From Sphingomonas canadensis (lineage in GTDB: Bacteria > Pseudomonadota > Alphaproteobacteria > Sphingomonadales > Sphingomonadaceae), in contig NZ_JAPDRA010000012.1 of NCBI RefSeq assembly GCF_026013525.1, forward strand, positions 1 to 64,000: 64,000 bases of DNA, written 5' to 3'. The position numbers and the translations under genes are program-made. The notes under the pieces are model-generated. The model was not told the DNA's origin. It worked only from the letters and a program-made list of their open reading frames with translations, and did no database searches. The stretch's first letter is position 1, and each line of letters opens with the position of its first letter. Positions 15,825-23,481 of this stretch are shown in pieces.

Positions 15825-17448
15825 AGATCGCCTCCTTGAACGGGGCCATGCCGACACGGCGATAGGTGTCGAGGAAGCGTTCGCCCTCCGCGCGCTCGCG
15901 CAGATAGACGTCGGTGGCCTTCTCCACCGCATCGACGATGCCGTCCTCGCTGAAGCCGGGGCCGGTGATGGTGCCGAGCGACACATCCTCAGCGCCCGAT
16001 CCGCCGAGCAGGAGCTGGTAGTTCTCCGTGCCCTTCCGGTCGACGCCCAGGATGCCGATGTGCCCGGCGTGATGATGGCCGCAGGCGTTGATGCAGCCGC
16101 TGATCTTGAGCTTCAGCTCGCCCAGCTCGCGCTGGCGGCCCAGATCGGAGAAGCGCTGCGCGATCTTCTGCGCGACGGGGATCGAACGCGCGTTGGCCAG
16201 GCTGCAATAGTCCAGGCCGGGGCAGGCGATGATGTCGCTGATCAGGTCCAGGTTCGCCTCGGCCAATCCGGCATCGGCCAGCTTCTGCCAGATGGCGGGC
16301 AGATCAGCCTTGCGGACATGGGGGAGGACGATGTTCTGGGCGTGGGTGACGCGCAGCTCGTCGAAGCTGTAGTCGCGTGCCAGATCGGCCATCACGTCGA
16401 TCTGGTCGGCGCTGGCGTCGCCGGGGATACCGCCGACCGGCTTGAGGCTGATGTTGACAATCGCATAGCCGGGCGCCTTGTGCGCGGCGACATTCTGGTC
16501 GAGCCACACGGCGAAATCCGGGTCGCCGCGGTCGATCGCGTCGGACAGGCCGGTTTCATAGGGCGGCGGGGCGAAATAGGCGGCGATCCGGTCGAACTCC
16601 GCGCGCGGCGGATCGAGATCGAGCTTCTTCACCTCGGCGAACTCGGCTTCCACTTCGTCGCGGTATTTGTCCGCGCCGATCTCATGGACCAGGATCTTGA
16701 TCCGCGCCTTGTAGATGTTGTCGCGGCGGCCGTAGCGATTGTACACGCGCAGGCAGGCTTCCATGTAGCTGAGGAAGTCTTCGAAGGGCACGAAGTCCTT
16801 GATCAGCGGCGCCACCATGGGCGTGCGCCCCATGCCCCCGCCGACATAGACGGCGACGCCGTGCTGCCCGCCGCGCTCGACCACCTGGAGGCCGATATCG
16901 TGCAGCCGCATCGCCGCGCGGTCCTCGTCCGCGGCGATCACCGCGATCTTGAACTTGCGCGGCAGATAGCTGAATTCGGGGTGGAAGCTGCTCCACTGGC
17001 GCAGCAGCTCGGCCCAGGGGCGCGGATCGGTCAACTCGTCGGCCGCGGCGCCGGCATATTGGTCCGAACTGATGTTGCGGATGCAGTTGCCGCTCGTCTG
17101 GATGGCGTGCATCTCGACGGTGGCGAGATCGGCCAGGATGTCGGGCGCGTCGGCCAGCTTGATCCAGTTGTACTGGATGTTCTGGCGCGTGGTGAAGTGG
17201 CCGTAGCCGCGATCGTACTTGCGCGCGATATGCGCCAGCATGTGCATCTGGCGGCTGTCGAGCGTGCCATAGGGCACCGCGACGCGCAGCATGTACGCAT
17301 GAAGCTGGAGATACAGGCCGTTCATGAGCCGCAGCGGCTTGAACTGGTCCTCGGTGATCTGGCCGGCCAGGCGGCGGTTCACCTGGTCGCGGAATTCCTC
17401 GACGCGGGCGGCGACGATGGAATGGTCGTATTCGTCATATTTGTACAT
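15817..17448 (-). CDS. cysI: Sulfite reductase hemoprotein (siroheme/[4Fe-4S])
   Basis: A 543-residue nitrite/sulfite reductase family enzyme. The cluster ligands are C409 and C415 (ACPGLDYCSLA) and C452 and C456 (SGCINACGHHH). The siroheme-binding region includes HFTTRQNIQYNW and the TSGNCIRNISSD segment. Substrate sulfite rather than nitrite is deduced from the operon with cysH, DUF934 and the siroheme-forming methyltransferase. The ATG at 17448 lies 124 bp after DUF2849, the only real gap in the operon; the gap holds a 28-bp inverted repeat. Confidence 0.93.
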   Translation of the reverse strand: MYKYDEYDHSIVAARVEEFRDQVNRRLAGQITEDQFKPLRLMNGLYLQLHAYMLRVAVPYGTLDSRQMHMLAHIARKYDRGYGHFTTRQNIQYNWIKLADAPDILADLATVEMHAIQTSGNCIRNISSDQYAGAAADELTDPRPWAELLRQWSSFHPEFSYLPRKFKIAVIAADEDRAAMRLHDIGLQVVERGGQHGVAVYVGGGMGRTPMVAPLIKDFVPFEDFLSYMEACLRVYNRYGRRDNIYKARIKILVHEIGADKYRDEVEAEFAEVKKLDLDPPRAEFDRIAAYFAPPPYETGLSDAIDRGDPDFAVWLDQNVAAHKAPGYAIVNISLKPVGGIPGDASADQIDVMADLARDYSFDELRVTHAQNIVLPHVRKADLPAIWQKLADAGLAEANLDLISDIIACPGLDYCSLANARSIPVAQKIAQRFSDLGRQRELGELKLKISGCINACGHHHAGHIGILGVDRKGTENYQLLLGGSGAEDVSLGTITGPGFSEDGIVDAVEKATDVYLRERAEGERFLDTYRRVGMAPFKEAIYG

Positions 17449-17464
17449 CAGCGGGTACCTGTCA

Positions 17465-17551
17465 CCGTTCGCCCTGAGCTTGTCGAAGGGCAGTTCGCCA
17501 CAAGGGGTGCGCGTGCGGATAGGTGCCCTTCGACAAGCTCAGGGCGAACGG
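17465..17551. repeat. Inverted repeat family B inside the cys operon
   Basis: Two exactly complementary 28-bp arms (17465-17492 and 17524-17551; core CCCTGAGCTTGTCGAAGGGC) are separated by 31 bp. This repeat is widespread between genes in sphingomonads and other high-GC proteobacteria and produces the familiar false peptide LRQAQGER when translated. Here it separates DUF2849 from cysI and would form a strong hairpin in the operon mRNA. The arms lie 17 bp before the cysI start codon. Confidence 0.9.
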
Positions 17552-17572
17552 GCCAATACATCCGCGCGGGCT

Positions 17573-17869
17573 TCATATCACCCAGCTCCCCGCGTTCGGA
17601 TCGGCGGGCTTCAGCGTCAGGTCCGGCCGGACGGTGGGGCCGAGCGCGCGGATGCGGTCCTTGATATGGGCCGGGCGCGGGCCGTCCGCCGTTTCGGCAG
17701 CGTCGATCACATAGGGAGCGTTGACGCGACGCGCGCCTTCCTCCGCCTGGGCGATCGCCTCGCCCTGGTCGCCCACGTCGGCGGCGTCCTCCACATGGCG
17801 CGACCAGCCCGAGCCGGTCCACCAGGTAACGTCGCCGGTGACGAGATCGTTGCCGGTCAGGATCCTCAT
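17573..17869 (-). CDS. DUF2849 protein
   Basis: A 98-residue protein starting MRILTGNDLVTGDVTWWTGSGW, the DUF2849 hallmark. The family is almost always found next to cobA/cysG-type methyltransferase and sulfite reductase genes in alphaproteobacteria, which suggests a small accessory role in sulfite reduction. The ATG overlaps the cobA stop by 4 bp (ATGA). The gene is followed by the family B inverted repeat. Confidence 0.88.
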   Translation of the reverse strand: MRILTGNDLVTGDVTWWTGSGWSRHVEDAADVGDQGEAIAQAEEGARRVNAPYVIDAAETADGPRPAHIKDRIRALGPTVRPDLTLKPADPNAGSWVI

Positions 17870-18651
17870 GCAAGCGTCTCCGCAGTCCGTGCCCATTGGG
17901 CGAGCTTGTCTTCGGCATCGGCGAGCATTGTCACCTCGCCGACAACGATGATCGCCGGGCTCTTCACCTTCTCGCGCTCCACCATCTCGCCTAGATCGGC
18001 GAGCAGCGTGCGCAGCGCGCGATGCCCGGCCAGTGTGGCGCGCTCGAGCACCGCCACGGGCATGTCGGGCGCGACGCCATCGGCCATCAGCTTGTCGGCG
18101 ATCTGCGGGCAGGTGGCGACGCCCATGTAGATGACGAGCGTGCGGCCCTTGCCGGCCAGGCCCGACCAATCCTGTTCCGCCAGCCCCTTGCACTGGCCGG
18201 CGACGAAGCTGACGGTGCTGGACCAGTCGCGATGGGTGAGCGGCAGCATCGCCTCCGCCGCGGCGCCCAGCGCGGCGCTGACGCCCGGGATCACCTCCAC
18301 GGGCAGCCCGGCGGCGCGCACCGCCTCAACCTCCTCGCCGCCGCGGCCGAAGATGAAGGGGTCGCCGCCCTTCAGCCGCACGACGATGGCGCCGGTGCGG
18401 ACGTGCGCGACGATCAGCGCGTTGATCGCCTCCTGCGGCAGCGTGTGCTTCGAACGCTGCTTGGCGACCGAGATGCGGTGCGCCTGGGGCGCAAGATCGA
18501 GGACGGCCGGATCGACCAGCCCGTCGTGGACCAGCACGTCCGCCGCCTTGAGCGCCTCGACGGCGCGGACGGTGAGCAGGCCCGGATCGCCCGGACCCGC
18601 GCCGACAAGGATCACGCGCCCGCGGCGCTCGGGATCGAGAAGGCTGACCAT
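17866..18651 (-). CDS. cobA: Uroporphyrinogen-III C-methyltransferase
   Basis: A 261-residue SAM-dependent methyltransferase making precorrin-2, the precursor of siroheme for CysI. Motifs: VGAGPGDPGLLTVRA near the N-terminus, HDGLVD, the GDPFIFGRGGEE loop, PGVSAALGAAA and VIYMG. It lacks the dehydrogenase/ferrochelatase domain of CysG, so another gene must finish siroheme synthesis. First gene of the sulfate-assimilation operon. The upstream 80 bp show no riboswitch fold I could recognise. Confidence 0.93.
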   Translation of the reverse strand: MVSLLDPERRGRVILVGAGPGDPGLLTVRAVEALKAADVLVHDGLVDPAVLDLAPQAHRISVAKQRSKHTLPQEAINALIVAHVRTGAIVVRLKGGDPFIFGRGGEEVEAVRAAGLPVEVIPGVSAALGAAAEAMLPLTHRDWSSTVSFVAGQCKGLAEQDWSGLAGKGRTLVIYMGVATCPQIADKLMADGVAPDMPVAVLERATLAGHRALRTLLADLGEMVEREKVKSPAIIVVGEVTMLADAEDKLAQWARTAETLA

Positions 18652-18733
18652 GGGCGGCGGAGATGGGCTGCCCCCGTGCGAAGGGCAACGGAGGAAGCTT
18701 TGGGGGGCGGGTAGGAGAACTTGGGGCGGCCCG

Positions 18734-19198
18734 TCAGCGCGGCCGCCCCGCCTCGCGGGCCTCCCGGATTCGCGTCACCCGCACGGCGACGGGCACGTGC
18801 AGCCCCGCGACCACCGCGCCGAACAGCGCCGAGGCGCCGGTGAACAGCGTCCAGCGATCGGTATCGGCGTCCCAGCGATCGAAGGCGTACCCAAGCAACG
18901 CCCCGGTGGCGGCGAAACCCAGCGTCCCCAGCAAGGGGTGCCGCACCGCGGCGCGGCCGAACAGCAACAGCATCAACAGCCCGGCCGTCAGGCTGGCGCC
19001 CATCGAGATCATCCATCCGAGCGCGAATACCGTGAAGCCGCTCAACATCACCAGCGTGGCCATGAAGCCCTGGAGGTTGTTGTCCCATGTCACCTGCGAC
19101 ATCCAGGCGAGCAGCAGCGTGGTGGCCGCCGCGCTGCCGATCGTCGCGGCGGTGCAGGTGGCGATCAGGCAGGTCGCGATCGGCAGGCGCGGCGTCAC
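18734..19198 (-). CDS. Multi-pass membrane protein, unknown
   Basis: About 154 residues with around five hydrophobic segments: one near the N-terminus (IATCLIATCTAATIGSAAA), two in the middle (ATLVMLSGFTVFALGW; GASLTAGLLMLLLFG), and two later (LGTLGFAATGALLGYAF; TGASALFGAVVAGLHVPVAV). I recognise no family. GTG at 19198 was chosen because GGGGGGAG at 19205-19212 precedes it; the longer open frame upstream overlaps the GH5 gene and has non-membrane composition. Lies between cobA and the GH5 gene on the same strand. Confidence 0.65.
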   Translation of the reverse strand: MTPRLPIATCLIATCTAATIGSAAATTLLLAWMSQVTWDNNLQGFMATLVMLSGFTVFALGWMISMGASLTAGLLMLLLFGRAAVRHPLLGTLGFAATGALLGYAFDRWDADTDRWTLFTGASALFGAVVAGLHVPVAVRVTRIREAREAGRPR

Positions 19199-19263
19199 GG
19201 ACGTTCTCCCCCCTTTGGAGCCCGGAAGGGCGGCCCCGCCGCATCGTTTAGCGCCGCAAGGGC

Positions 19264-20610
19264 TCAGCCCGCAATCGGCACGCCGATCGTCGCCAGCGCC
19301 TGGGCGTGGCGTGTGATTTCCGCCGTGGTTGTCGTGTCTCCATCGAATACGCCATACCAGCCCTGGGGCTCGTGCGGGGGATCGCCGACGAAGGGGTCTC
19401 CCTCCCTGTAGCGATGGTCGCCGTGCGCCGCGCGGCCCTCTCCGTTCCATGCCCAGAAGTTTGAGCCCTGGACCGGCCCGCCGGTGCGGACGCTGTCTTC
19501 CACCGCATCGTAGATCAGCCGGTAATAGGCGTCGCGATAGCGGGTGCTCGCCTCCGGATCATAGCCGCCGCCGTCGCGGGGGTAGCCGAACTCCTCGATC
19601 ACCAGCGGCTTGCCCAGCTCGCGCGCCATCGCGACGTGCTGGGCGATATAGTCGCGGACCCTGGCCATCCCGGCCTCGTTGGTTGCGGCCAGGTCCTTCG
19701 CGTCGATCCAGCTCCAGTTGAGCGGCCAGATATGCGCGGTGAGATAGTCGATCTCCGAAAAGCCGTGCGCGCTGCGGTAGATGTCCGCGCTCTCAACCGT
19801 GCCCTTCAGCCCTTCGTTGCCGGTGGAGACGAGATGGTTGGGATCGATCGACTTGATCAGCCGTGCCGTGCCCTGGATCCAGGCGTGGAAGGCCGGGAGC
19901 AGCGGCGCCGCCGTCTCCGCGCCTCCGCCGGGGCGCGGCTCGTTGGCGAGCTGCCAGGCCATGATCGCGGGGTCCTGGGCATAGGCGATGCCGGTGATCG
20001 CGTTGGTGCGGCCCACGATCGCGCGCACCCAGTCGTGATAGAGCGCCACTGCCTTGGGGTTGGCATAGAATTGCGCCGTGGCGTTGGGGAAGGCGGGCCA
20101 GGGATGCGCCGGATCGCCCATGTCGAGATACTTGCCGGTGACATAGTAGAGATAGGTCGCCATCCCGCCCGACCATTCCCAGAAATTGGTCAGGTAAAGC
20201 ACCGCCTTCATCCCGCGCCGGCCCATCTCCGCCAGGCAGAAGTCGAGCCCGTCGAGAAGCGTCGCGTTCCAGACGTTGCCCGGGCCGCGGAAGCCGGGTT
20301 TCACGGAATTGCGCAACGGCCCCTGCTCGGCGGAGGCGAGGAGGCGCAGGTTGGTGACGCCCAGCGCGGCCAGCCGGTCCAGCTCGCGCTTGAGCCGGTC
20401 GCGGTTGCCTGGCGAAGCGGCAGCGCCGAGATAGGCGCCGTACCAGATGTTCGCGCCCGCGAAGCGATAGGGGCGGCCGTCGAGCGCGAACCGTGTGCCG
20501 GTCCGGCGGACGAACGGGCCTGATGCCGGGGCGACGGAGGCCGCGGCGGACGCGGGCAATGCGGCGGCGAGCGCTCCGCCAGCCGCAAGCATATCCCTGC
20601 GCGATACCAT
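19264..20610 (-). CDS. GH5-type endo-1,4-beta-mannosidase, exported
   Basis: A 448-residue glycoside hydrolase with a Tat-like leader (SRRDMLAAGGALAAALPASAAA). The barrel has the GH5_7 mannanase features: GRPYRFAGANIWYGAYLG, the acid/base Glu in MAWQLANEPRP, and the nucleophile Glu in PLVIEEFGYPRD. An AHIWPLNWSW segment lines the subsite region. Predicted to cut mannans in the periplasm or outside the cell. A LacI-type palindrome is 11 bp upstream of the ATG, related to the one before the sialate O-acetylesterase, so both probably belong to one regulon. Confidence 0.88.
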   Translation of the reverse strand: MVSRRDMLAAGGALAAALPASAAASVAPASGPFVRRTGTRFALDGRPYRFAGANIWYGAYLGAAASPGNRDRLKRELDRLAALGVTNLRLLASAEQGPLRNSVKPGFRGPGNVWNATLLDGLDFCLAEMGRRGMKAVLYLTNFWEWSGGMATYLYYVTGKYLDMGDPAHPWPAFPNATAQFYANPKAVALYHDWVRAIVGRTNAITGIAYAQDPAIMAWQLANEPRPGGGAETAAPLLPAFHAWIQGTARLIKSIDPNHLVSTGNEGLKGTVESADIYRSAHGFSEIDYLTAHIWPLNWSWIDAKDLAATNEAGMARVRDYIAQHVAMARELGKPLVIEEFGYPRDGGGYDPEASTRYRDAYYRLIYDAVEDSVRTGGPVQGSNFWAWNGEGRAAHGDHRYREGDPFVGDPPHEPQGWYGVFDGDTTTTAEITRHAQALATIGVPIAG

Positions 20611-20620
20611 GGCCCTCTCC

Positions 20621-20634
20621 CGATAGCGTTGTCA
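20621..20634. promoter_or_regulatory. LacI/GalR-type operator upstream of the GH5 gene
   Basis: CGATAGCGTTGTCA, read from the other strand as TGACAACGCTATCG, matches the 11307-11320 site at most positions and has the same 14-bp palindromic frame. It lies 11-24 bp before the GH5 start codon. Confidence 0.5.
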
Positions 20635-20692
20635 GCGCGGAAGCATAGCCGGGCCGCAGATTTTGGGAAGCGGCGATGGGCAGGGCCGAAGT

Positions 20693-20733
20693 GCGCCACC
20701 GGCCGGGGGGGGGGGGAAGGTGGCCGGTGGCGC
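20693..20733. terminator. Hairpin with a 12-G loop between zf-TFIIB and GH5 genes
   Basis: Perfect 12-bp arms GCGCCACCGGCC/GGCCGGTGGCGC flank a loop with a run of 12 G (20705-20716) and AAGGT. It lies just past the minus-strand stop at 20747 and could terminate that transcript, although no T run follows. The homopolymer is prone to slippage. Confidence 0.5.
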
Positions 20734-20746
20734 GTTCGGGGAGCCG

Positions 20747-21034
20747 TTAGTCGAACAGCTCCTCGAGGAAGGATTTGCGGCGCTTGTGGCCGTAATGGCC
20801 GTGGCCGCCCTGGTGCTTGTCGCCGCCCCAGGGGCGCTCGTCGCGATACTCGCGCGGCGCTGGTGCAGGGGCTGGCGCGGGGCGGGCGGCCCCGGCGCTG
20901 CGCTCGATGATCTTGTCGAGCTCCCCCCGGTCGAGCCACACGCCGCGGCACGAAGGGCAATAGTCGATCTCGATCCCCTGGCGCTCGTTCGGCACCAGCG
21001 CGGTTCCGTCGACGGGGCAGACGAAGTTGCTCAA
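20747..21034 (-). CDS. TFIIB-type zinc-ribbon protein
   Basis: About 95 residues. Two Cys pairs (VCPVDGT... is CPxDG; then DYCPSCRGVWLDRGEL) form the zf-TFIIB zinc ribbon common to small bacterial proteins of unknown role. The C-terminal half is low-complexity (PAPAPAPAP, then GGHGHYGHKRRK) and ends in FLEELFD. A TTG at 21034 is the likely start, with GAGGAG 7 bp upstream; an earlier TTG at 21058 would lie inside the neighbouring gene. It follows the Bax1-like gene with a 4-bp gap. Confidence 0.8.
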   Translation of the reverse strand: MSNFVCPVDGTALVPNERQGIEIDYCPSCRGVWLDRGELDKIIERSAGAARPAPAPAPAPREYRDERPWGGDKHQGGHGHYGHKRRKSFLEELFD

Positions 21035-21038
21035 TGCG

Positions 21039-21755
21039 TCACTCCTCGCGCACGCCAACCAGGCTCAGCAGAAGCTGGAACATGTTGATCAGGTTCAGGT
21101 AGAGCGACAGCGCACCCATCACCGCCATCTTCTCGATGGCCTGGGTGCCGGCATAGGCGATATACTCGCTCTTCAGCCGCTGCGTGTCCCATGCGGTGAG
21201 CCCCGCGAAGACCAGCACGCCGACCGCCGAGACAGCCATCTGCACCAGCGACGAGCCGATGAAGAGGTTGACCAGGCTAACCCCGATCACGACCAGCAGG
21301 CCGACCATCAGGAACGGCGCGAAGCCGCTGAGGCTGCGGTTGGTGGTGTAGCCCCAGAGACTGAGGCCCGCGAACAGCGCCGCCGCGGCGAAGAAGGCCA
21401 TGGCGATGCTCTGGCCGGTGAAGACCAGGAAGATGCTGGCCATCGAAACGCCCATCACGCCGGCAAAGGCGAAGAAGGCGGTTCGCGCGCCGGCCGTCGT
21501 CATCCGCTCGATACGGAAGGTGAAGAAGAAGATGAACGCCAGCGGGGCGAACATCGCCACCCACTTCAGCGGCGTGCCGAAGATCAGCGCCGTGAGCGGC
21601 GGCGACGCCGCGACGCCCATGGCGACAAGGCCGGTCAAGAGCAGGCCGATGCCCATGTAGCGATAGATGCCGAGCATGTGGCGGCGCAGACCCGCATCGA
21701 AGCGGGCCTCCGCGCCGGCGGCGGCGTTCTGGTTGAAATAGCGAAGATTATCCAT
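21039..21755 (-). CDS. Bax inhibitor-1/YccA family membrane protein
   Basis: A 238-residue protein with seven hydrophobic segments from about residue 30 to the C-terminus, as in BI-1/YbhL proteins. The N-terminus ARFDAGLRRHMLGIYRYM and the C-terminal YIAYAGTQAIEKMAVMGALSLYLNLINMFQLLLSLVG are characteristic. Bacterial members are proposed calcium-leak or FtsH-associated proteins; the role here is not assigned. ATG 21755 is preceded by GGGAGC. The longer open frame upstream overlaps the DUF465 gene and is not part of the family. Confidence 0.92.
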   Translation of the reverse strand: MDNLRYFNQNAAAGAEARFDAGLRRHMLGIYRYMGIGLLLTGLVAMGVAASPPLTALIFGTPLKWVAMFAPLAFIFFFTFRIERMTTAGARTAFFAFAGVMGVSMASIFLVFTGQSIAMAFFAAAALFAGLSLWGYTTNRSLSGFAPFLMVGLLVVIGVSLVNLFIGSSLVQMAVSAVGVLVFAGLTAWDTQRLKSEYIAYAGTQAIEKMAVMGALSLYLNLINMFQLLLSLVGVREE

Positions 21756-21769
21756 TGAAAGCTTGCTCC

Positions 21770-21985
21770 CTACGCATGCCGCGCGCGGCGGATCGCGCCA
21801 CGCGCCAGCCGCCGCATCTCGGCGGCGTCGGGCACATGACGGAACAACTGATCCTTGATGCCCAGCCGCTGTTTCTTGAGCTGCGCGATCCGGAACTGGT
21901 CCGGCAGGCGGCGCGTGAGTTCGCGCCGGATCTCGCGGTTGAGAAGGCGGTGTGCGGCGATCAGCCGTTCGATCAACTGGTTCAC
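21770..21985 (-). CDS. DUF465 (YdcH-like) small helical protein
   Basis: A 71-residue charged, helical protein. The segment LIAAHRLLNREIRREL followed by RRLPDQFRIAQLKKQRLGIKDQL is the DUF465 motif (usually HRxLDxxIxxxE...DxxxxxxLKKxKLxLKDxI). GTG at 21985 was selected because GGAG lies 8 bp upstream; an open frame to 22099 reaches past the family N-terminus. It is on the same strand as the BI-1-like gene, 15 bp away. Confidence 0.82.
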   Translation of the reverse strand: MNQLIERLIAAHRLLNREIRRELTRRLPDQFRIAQLKKQRLGIKDQLFRHVPDAAEMRRLARGAIRRARHA

Positions 21986-22172
21986 AATCCCACTCCATCG
22001 ATGTGTTTCATCGATCGAGCCTGCGGGGTGCTGGTGAGGGGGGCTTTGGGAGGCCACGCCTGAACTGCACCGAGCATGCTCGATGCGGTCCGACATCACG
22101 GGGCTTCTGGTGAAGCCGCCGCCAGAGGGGCCCGGTCCCGCCCCACCTATCTAGGCGGGGCGGGCGGCCAAT

Positions 22173-23432
22173 TCAAGGGCGCCGCGTCGCGCGGGCAAGG
22201 CGGCCGGGCCGCTGCTTGTCGCGATACATCGCGGCATCGGCTTCGGCGATCAGTGCGGAAGGATCGGCGCGCGATCCCGGTTCGGCCGTCGCGCGGCCGA
22301 AGCTGGCGGACATCGGCCAGCCCGGCGCAACCTCGATCGCTGCGATCGCGAGGCGCAGGCGGCTCACCATTGCGGATGCTCCCATCGCGGTCACGCCGGG
22401 CGCGGCGATGACGAATTCGTCGCCGCCGACCCGCGCCACCCGGGCGCCGGAGCCTGCGATCGCCGACAGGGCCTGCGCGGCGGCGGTGACGCAGGCGTCG
22501 CCATGCGCGTGGCCGAAGCGGTCGTTGACGGTCTTGAATGCGTCGAGGTCGGCGTAGACCAGGGTCACCGGCTGGTAGCGCCGCAGCAGCGGCTCCAGGA
22601 AGTCGAGCAGGCCGCGCCGGTTGAGCAGGCCGGTAAGCGGATCGCGCTTGGCATCCTCGCGCGCGGCACGGATCTCGGAAAGGTCCTCGATCACCGACAC
22701 GAAGAAGTCCGGTTCGCCCGTGGCGTCACGCACCAGCGCCACCGTGAGGTTTACCCAGACGACGCTGCCGTCGGGGCGCAGATAGCGCTTCTCCATGATG
22801 TAGCGGTCGGTCTGGCCGGAGAGCAGGCGGCGGACATGGGCGACGTCGTTCGCCAGGTCGTCCGGATGGGTGATGCGCTGGAATCCGCTGCCGAGCAGAT
22901 CCTCGCGGCTGTGGCCGGTGATCGCGGCGAAACGTTCGTTGACCGCCAGGAAGCTGCCGTCCGGCGCGACATGGGCGATGCCGACCGGTGCGGCGGAGAA
23001 GGTGGCGTCGAGCCGCCTCCGGTCCTTGTGCCAATGCTCCTCGGCACGGCGCAGCGCGGCGCCGCTGAACGCGGCGGCGGCCAGCCAGGTGATCGCGTCG
23101 AGCGCGAAGGGCGCTTCGGGCGATGGCATTGTGCCCGGGGTCGTCCAGAGCATGATGGTGCCAACGCTGCCCTGCGCGGCGGGGATCGCGGCTTCCAGCG
23201 CGGGCGTTCCGGGCTGATCGGGCAATTCACCGGCGGTGATCCGGCCGGCGTCCTTGCCGGATAGTTCCACCATCGCGCAGACCGTATCCGGCACGAGCTG
23301 CAGCGCATCCTGGGCCAGCGCCCCCGCTATCTCCAGCGGAGCCGTGGCGCCGAGCGCGATAAGGCGCCGGACATTGCGCGCCTGATGATGGGTCCCCCGC
23401 ACGCCTTCGCGCGCCACCGCAGGTTCATACAT
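22173..23432 (-). CDS. PAS-GGDEF diguanylate cyclase
   Basis: A 419-residue signalling enzyme making c-di-GMP. The N-terminal 130 residues look like a degenerate GAF-type sensor. A PAS domain follows (about 140-255: DATFSAAPVGIAHVAPDGSFLAVNERFAAITGHS...). The GGDEF domain begins at DPLTGLLNRRG and has an intact active site GGDEF at 336-340. No RxxD inhibitory site is seen five residues before GGDEF, so product inhibition may be absent. No membrane segments. Its neighbour 6.7 kb away is a PilZ protein, a potential c-di-GMP reader. Confidence 0.92.
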   Translation of the reverse strand: MYEPAVAREGVRGTHHQARNVRRLIALGATAPLEIAGALAQDALQLVPDTVCAMVELSGKDAGRITAGELPDQPGTPALEAAIPAAQGSVGTIMLWTTPGTMPSPEAPFALDAITWLAAAAFSGAALRRAEEHWHKDRRRLDATFSAAPVGIAHVAPDGSFLAVNERFAAITGHSREDLLGSGFQRITHPDDLANDVAHVRRLLSGQTDRYIMEKRYLRPDGSVVWVNLTVALVRDATGEPDFFVSVIEDLSEIRAAREDAKRDPLTGLLNRRGLLDFLEPLLRRYQPVTLVYADLDAFKTVNDRFGHAHGDACVTAAAQALSAIAGSGARVARVGGDEFVIAAPGVTAMGASAMVSRLRLAIAAIEVAPGWPMSASFGRATAEPGSRADPSALIAEADAAMYRDKQRPGRLARATRRP

Positions 23433-23481
23433 GCCATATCGCTTGGCACGCAGGCGTTAACCATCGGTTTCCGGGCGCGGC

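Noticed and set aside
18652..18733. Possible riboswitch upstream of cobA
   Set aside because: The short GC-rich leader shows no recognisable SAM, SAH or cobalamin riboswitch core by eye.
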